Part shown: one piece after another, positions 63,375 to 64,000 of the stretch
Layout: every line of letters begins with the position of its first letter
Position numbering within the stretch: the stretch's first letter is position 1
NCBI GenBank assembly: GCA_002360535.1
Contig: DEQR01000079.1
Location: forward strand, 56,517-120,516
Length of the DNA: 64,000 nucleotides
From: Thiobacillus sp. UBA3361
GTDB taxonomy: Bacteria; Pseudomonadota; Gammaproteobacteria; Burkholderiales; Thiobacillaceae
Reading direction: 5' to 3'
Translations under genes and position numbers: made by a program
Notes under the pieces: model-generated
Seen by the model: only the letters and a program-made list of their open reading frames with translations
What the model was told of the DNA's origin: nothing
Databases searched by the model: none

Positions 63375-63970
63375 TCATTCGCCGAAGTAACGCAGCTGCA
63401 CCGCGGCGCGGACTTGGGCGACGTGCTGGGCGAGTCGTTGCAGACGCGCCTCCAGCACCGCGCGGCGCGCCTCCAGCACGCGTCCGTAGCTGGCCCGGTC
63501 GGTGCCGTAGGCGATCAGCGCGCTCTCCGCGCGGCGTTCCGCAAGGGGCAGGATGTCCCGGTCGTAGCGTGCCAGGCGCGCGGTGGCCGCCTGCCAGTCC
63601 GCGAAGGCGGCGGCCAGCTCGGCCTTCAGGGCCAGGCGCCTGTCCGCCGCCATCTGCTCCGCCCGCGCCACCCCCGCCAGCCTGGCGGCCAGGCGCCGGT
63701 CCTGCCGGTTGGTGGTGAACAGGGGCAGGTCCACCCCCACCATTACGGACAGGAAATCAGAACGGTCGGCGCCGCGCAGGCCATAGCTCACGTCCACGTT
63801 CCAATCGGATTTGTAGGCCTCCCGCGCCAGATCGGCATCGGCCCGCGCCACCTGCACGCCGGCGGCGGCCACGGCCAGTTCCGGATGGCCGTCCAGGCGG
63901 GCGGCCAAGTCGGCTTGTGCCGGTGGCGGCGGCTCGTCGGGCCGCAGCGCGGCGTGAGGCTCATGCGACG
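63375..63970 (-). CDS. cusC: TolC-family outer-membrane channel CusC, N-terminal part missing
   Basis: The C-terminal 198 codons of an outer-membrane efflux protein (LAREAYKSDWNVDVSYGLRG, then MVGVDLPLFTTNRQDRRL; long helices rich in Ala, Arg and Leu). Frame continues to the last genuine base at 63970; the five or more codons beyond are adapter (they read GVLTCALPIS, very like the translation of adapter). The start of the gene lies outside the window. It follows the cusBA order and is 10 bases from cusB. Confidence 0.85.
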
Positions 63971-64000
63971 AGATCGGTAGAGCACACGTCAGAACTCCAG
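63971..64000. other. Illumina TruSeq adapter-like sequence (artefact)
   Basis: The final 30 bases begin AGATCGGTAGAGCACACG and match the standard TruSeq read-1 adapter start at 28 of 30 positions; the two mismatches are A-to-T at the eighth base and T-to-A at the twenty-first. This is sequencing-library sequence, not bacterial DNA. Do not annotate across it. Confidence 0.93.

Noticed and set aside
63971..64000. Extension of the cusC coding sequence to the window end
   Set aside because: The bases are adapter; the encoded residues are not part of the protein.

Overview
The window is a GC-rich chromosomal stretch from what looks like a betaproteobacterium of the Rhodocyclales/Nitrosomonadales type. 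That placement is inferred from gene order and protein character (hemC-D-X-Y next to an AlgZ/AlgR pair and argH, cyaY-lptM-lysA, trxA-rho, an Ala/Lys-rich H1-like protein, a permease-less EIIA/HPr/EI phosphotransferase set, and a large che operon), not from a marker gene. No rRNA, tRNA, insertion sequence, prophage or CRISPR array was recognised. The last 30 bases are not genomic: they match the Illumina TruSeq adapter at 28 of 30 positions, so the right edge is probably a contig end.

Layout. 1-24 kb is mostly housekeeping: a 5'-truncated photolyase, an SDR-type epimerase with an odd internal insertion, an iron-sulfur flavin reductase, Tex, the heme operon hemC-hemD-hemX-hemY (hemY short), a LytTR two-component pair, argH, two stand-alone cyclic-nucleotide-binding proteins, cyaY, lptM, lysA, an H1-like protein, an orphan 84-residue protein behind a sigma-54-like site, three thioredoxin-fold proteins, a GT-B-like protein with hda, nadA, fdxA, rho and argB. 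24-27 kb holds hsp20, a three-gene bufferin (HvfABC-type) operon making a Cys-rich modified peptide, and phoBR behind a clear Pho box. 28.6-36.8 kb has a HIT protein, a 1274-residue FAD/Fe-S oxidoreductase, and the regulatory phosphotransferase genes followed by a response regulator with a degenerate GGDEF domain.

36.8-51.9 kb is one long minus-strand chemotaxis operon, probably driven by a sigma-28 promoter. In transcription order it encodes a membrane MCP-like protein with a CheZ-like motif, CheY, CheA, CheW, two large paralogous MCPs, CheR, CheD, CheB, a STAS protein, and a receiver/PP2C/HATPase protein. The last two, next to the convergent GGDEF gene, resemble the Pseudomonas HsbR-HsbA-HsbD switch. 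No separate cheZ is present.

52-64 kb contains a monothiol glutaredoxin, a DsbC-like protein, an MscS channel, glycogen phosphorylase, three poorly characterised small genes, and a copper/silver efflux set: CusA, a CusB fused to a CusF-like domain, and the C-terminal part of a TolC-type channel. Together with the bufferin operon this points to an organism well equipped against copper.
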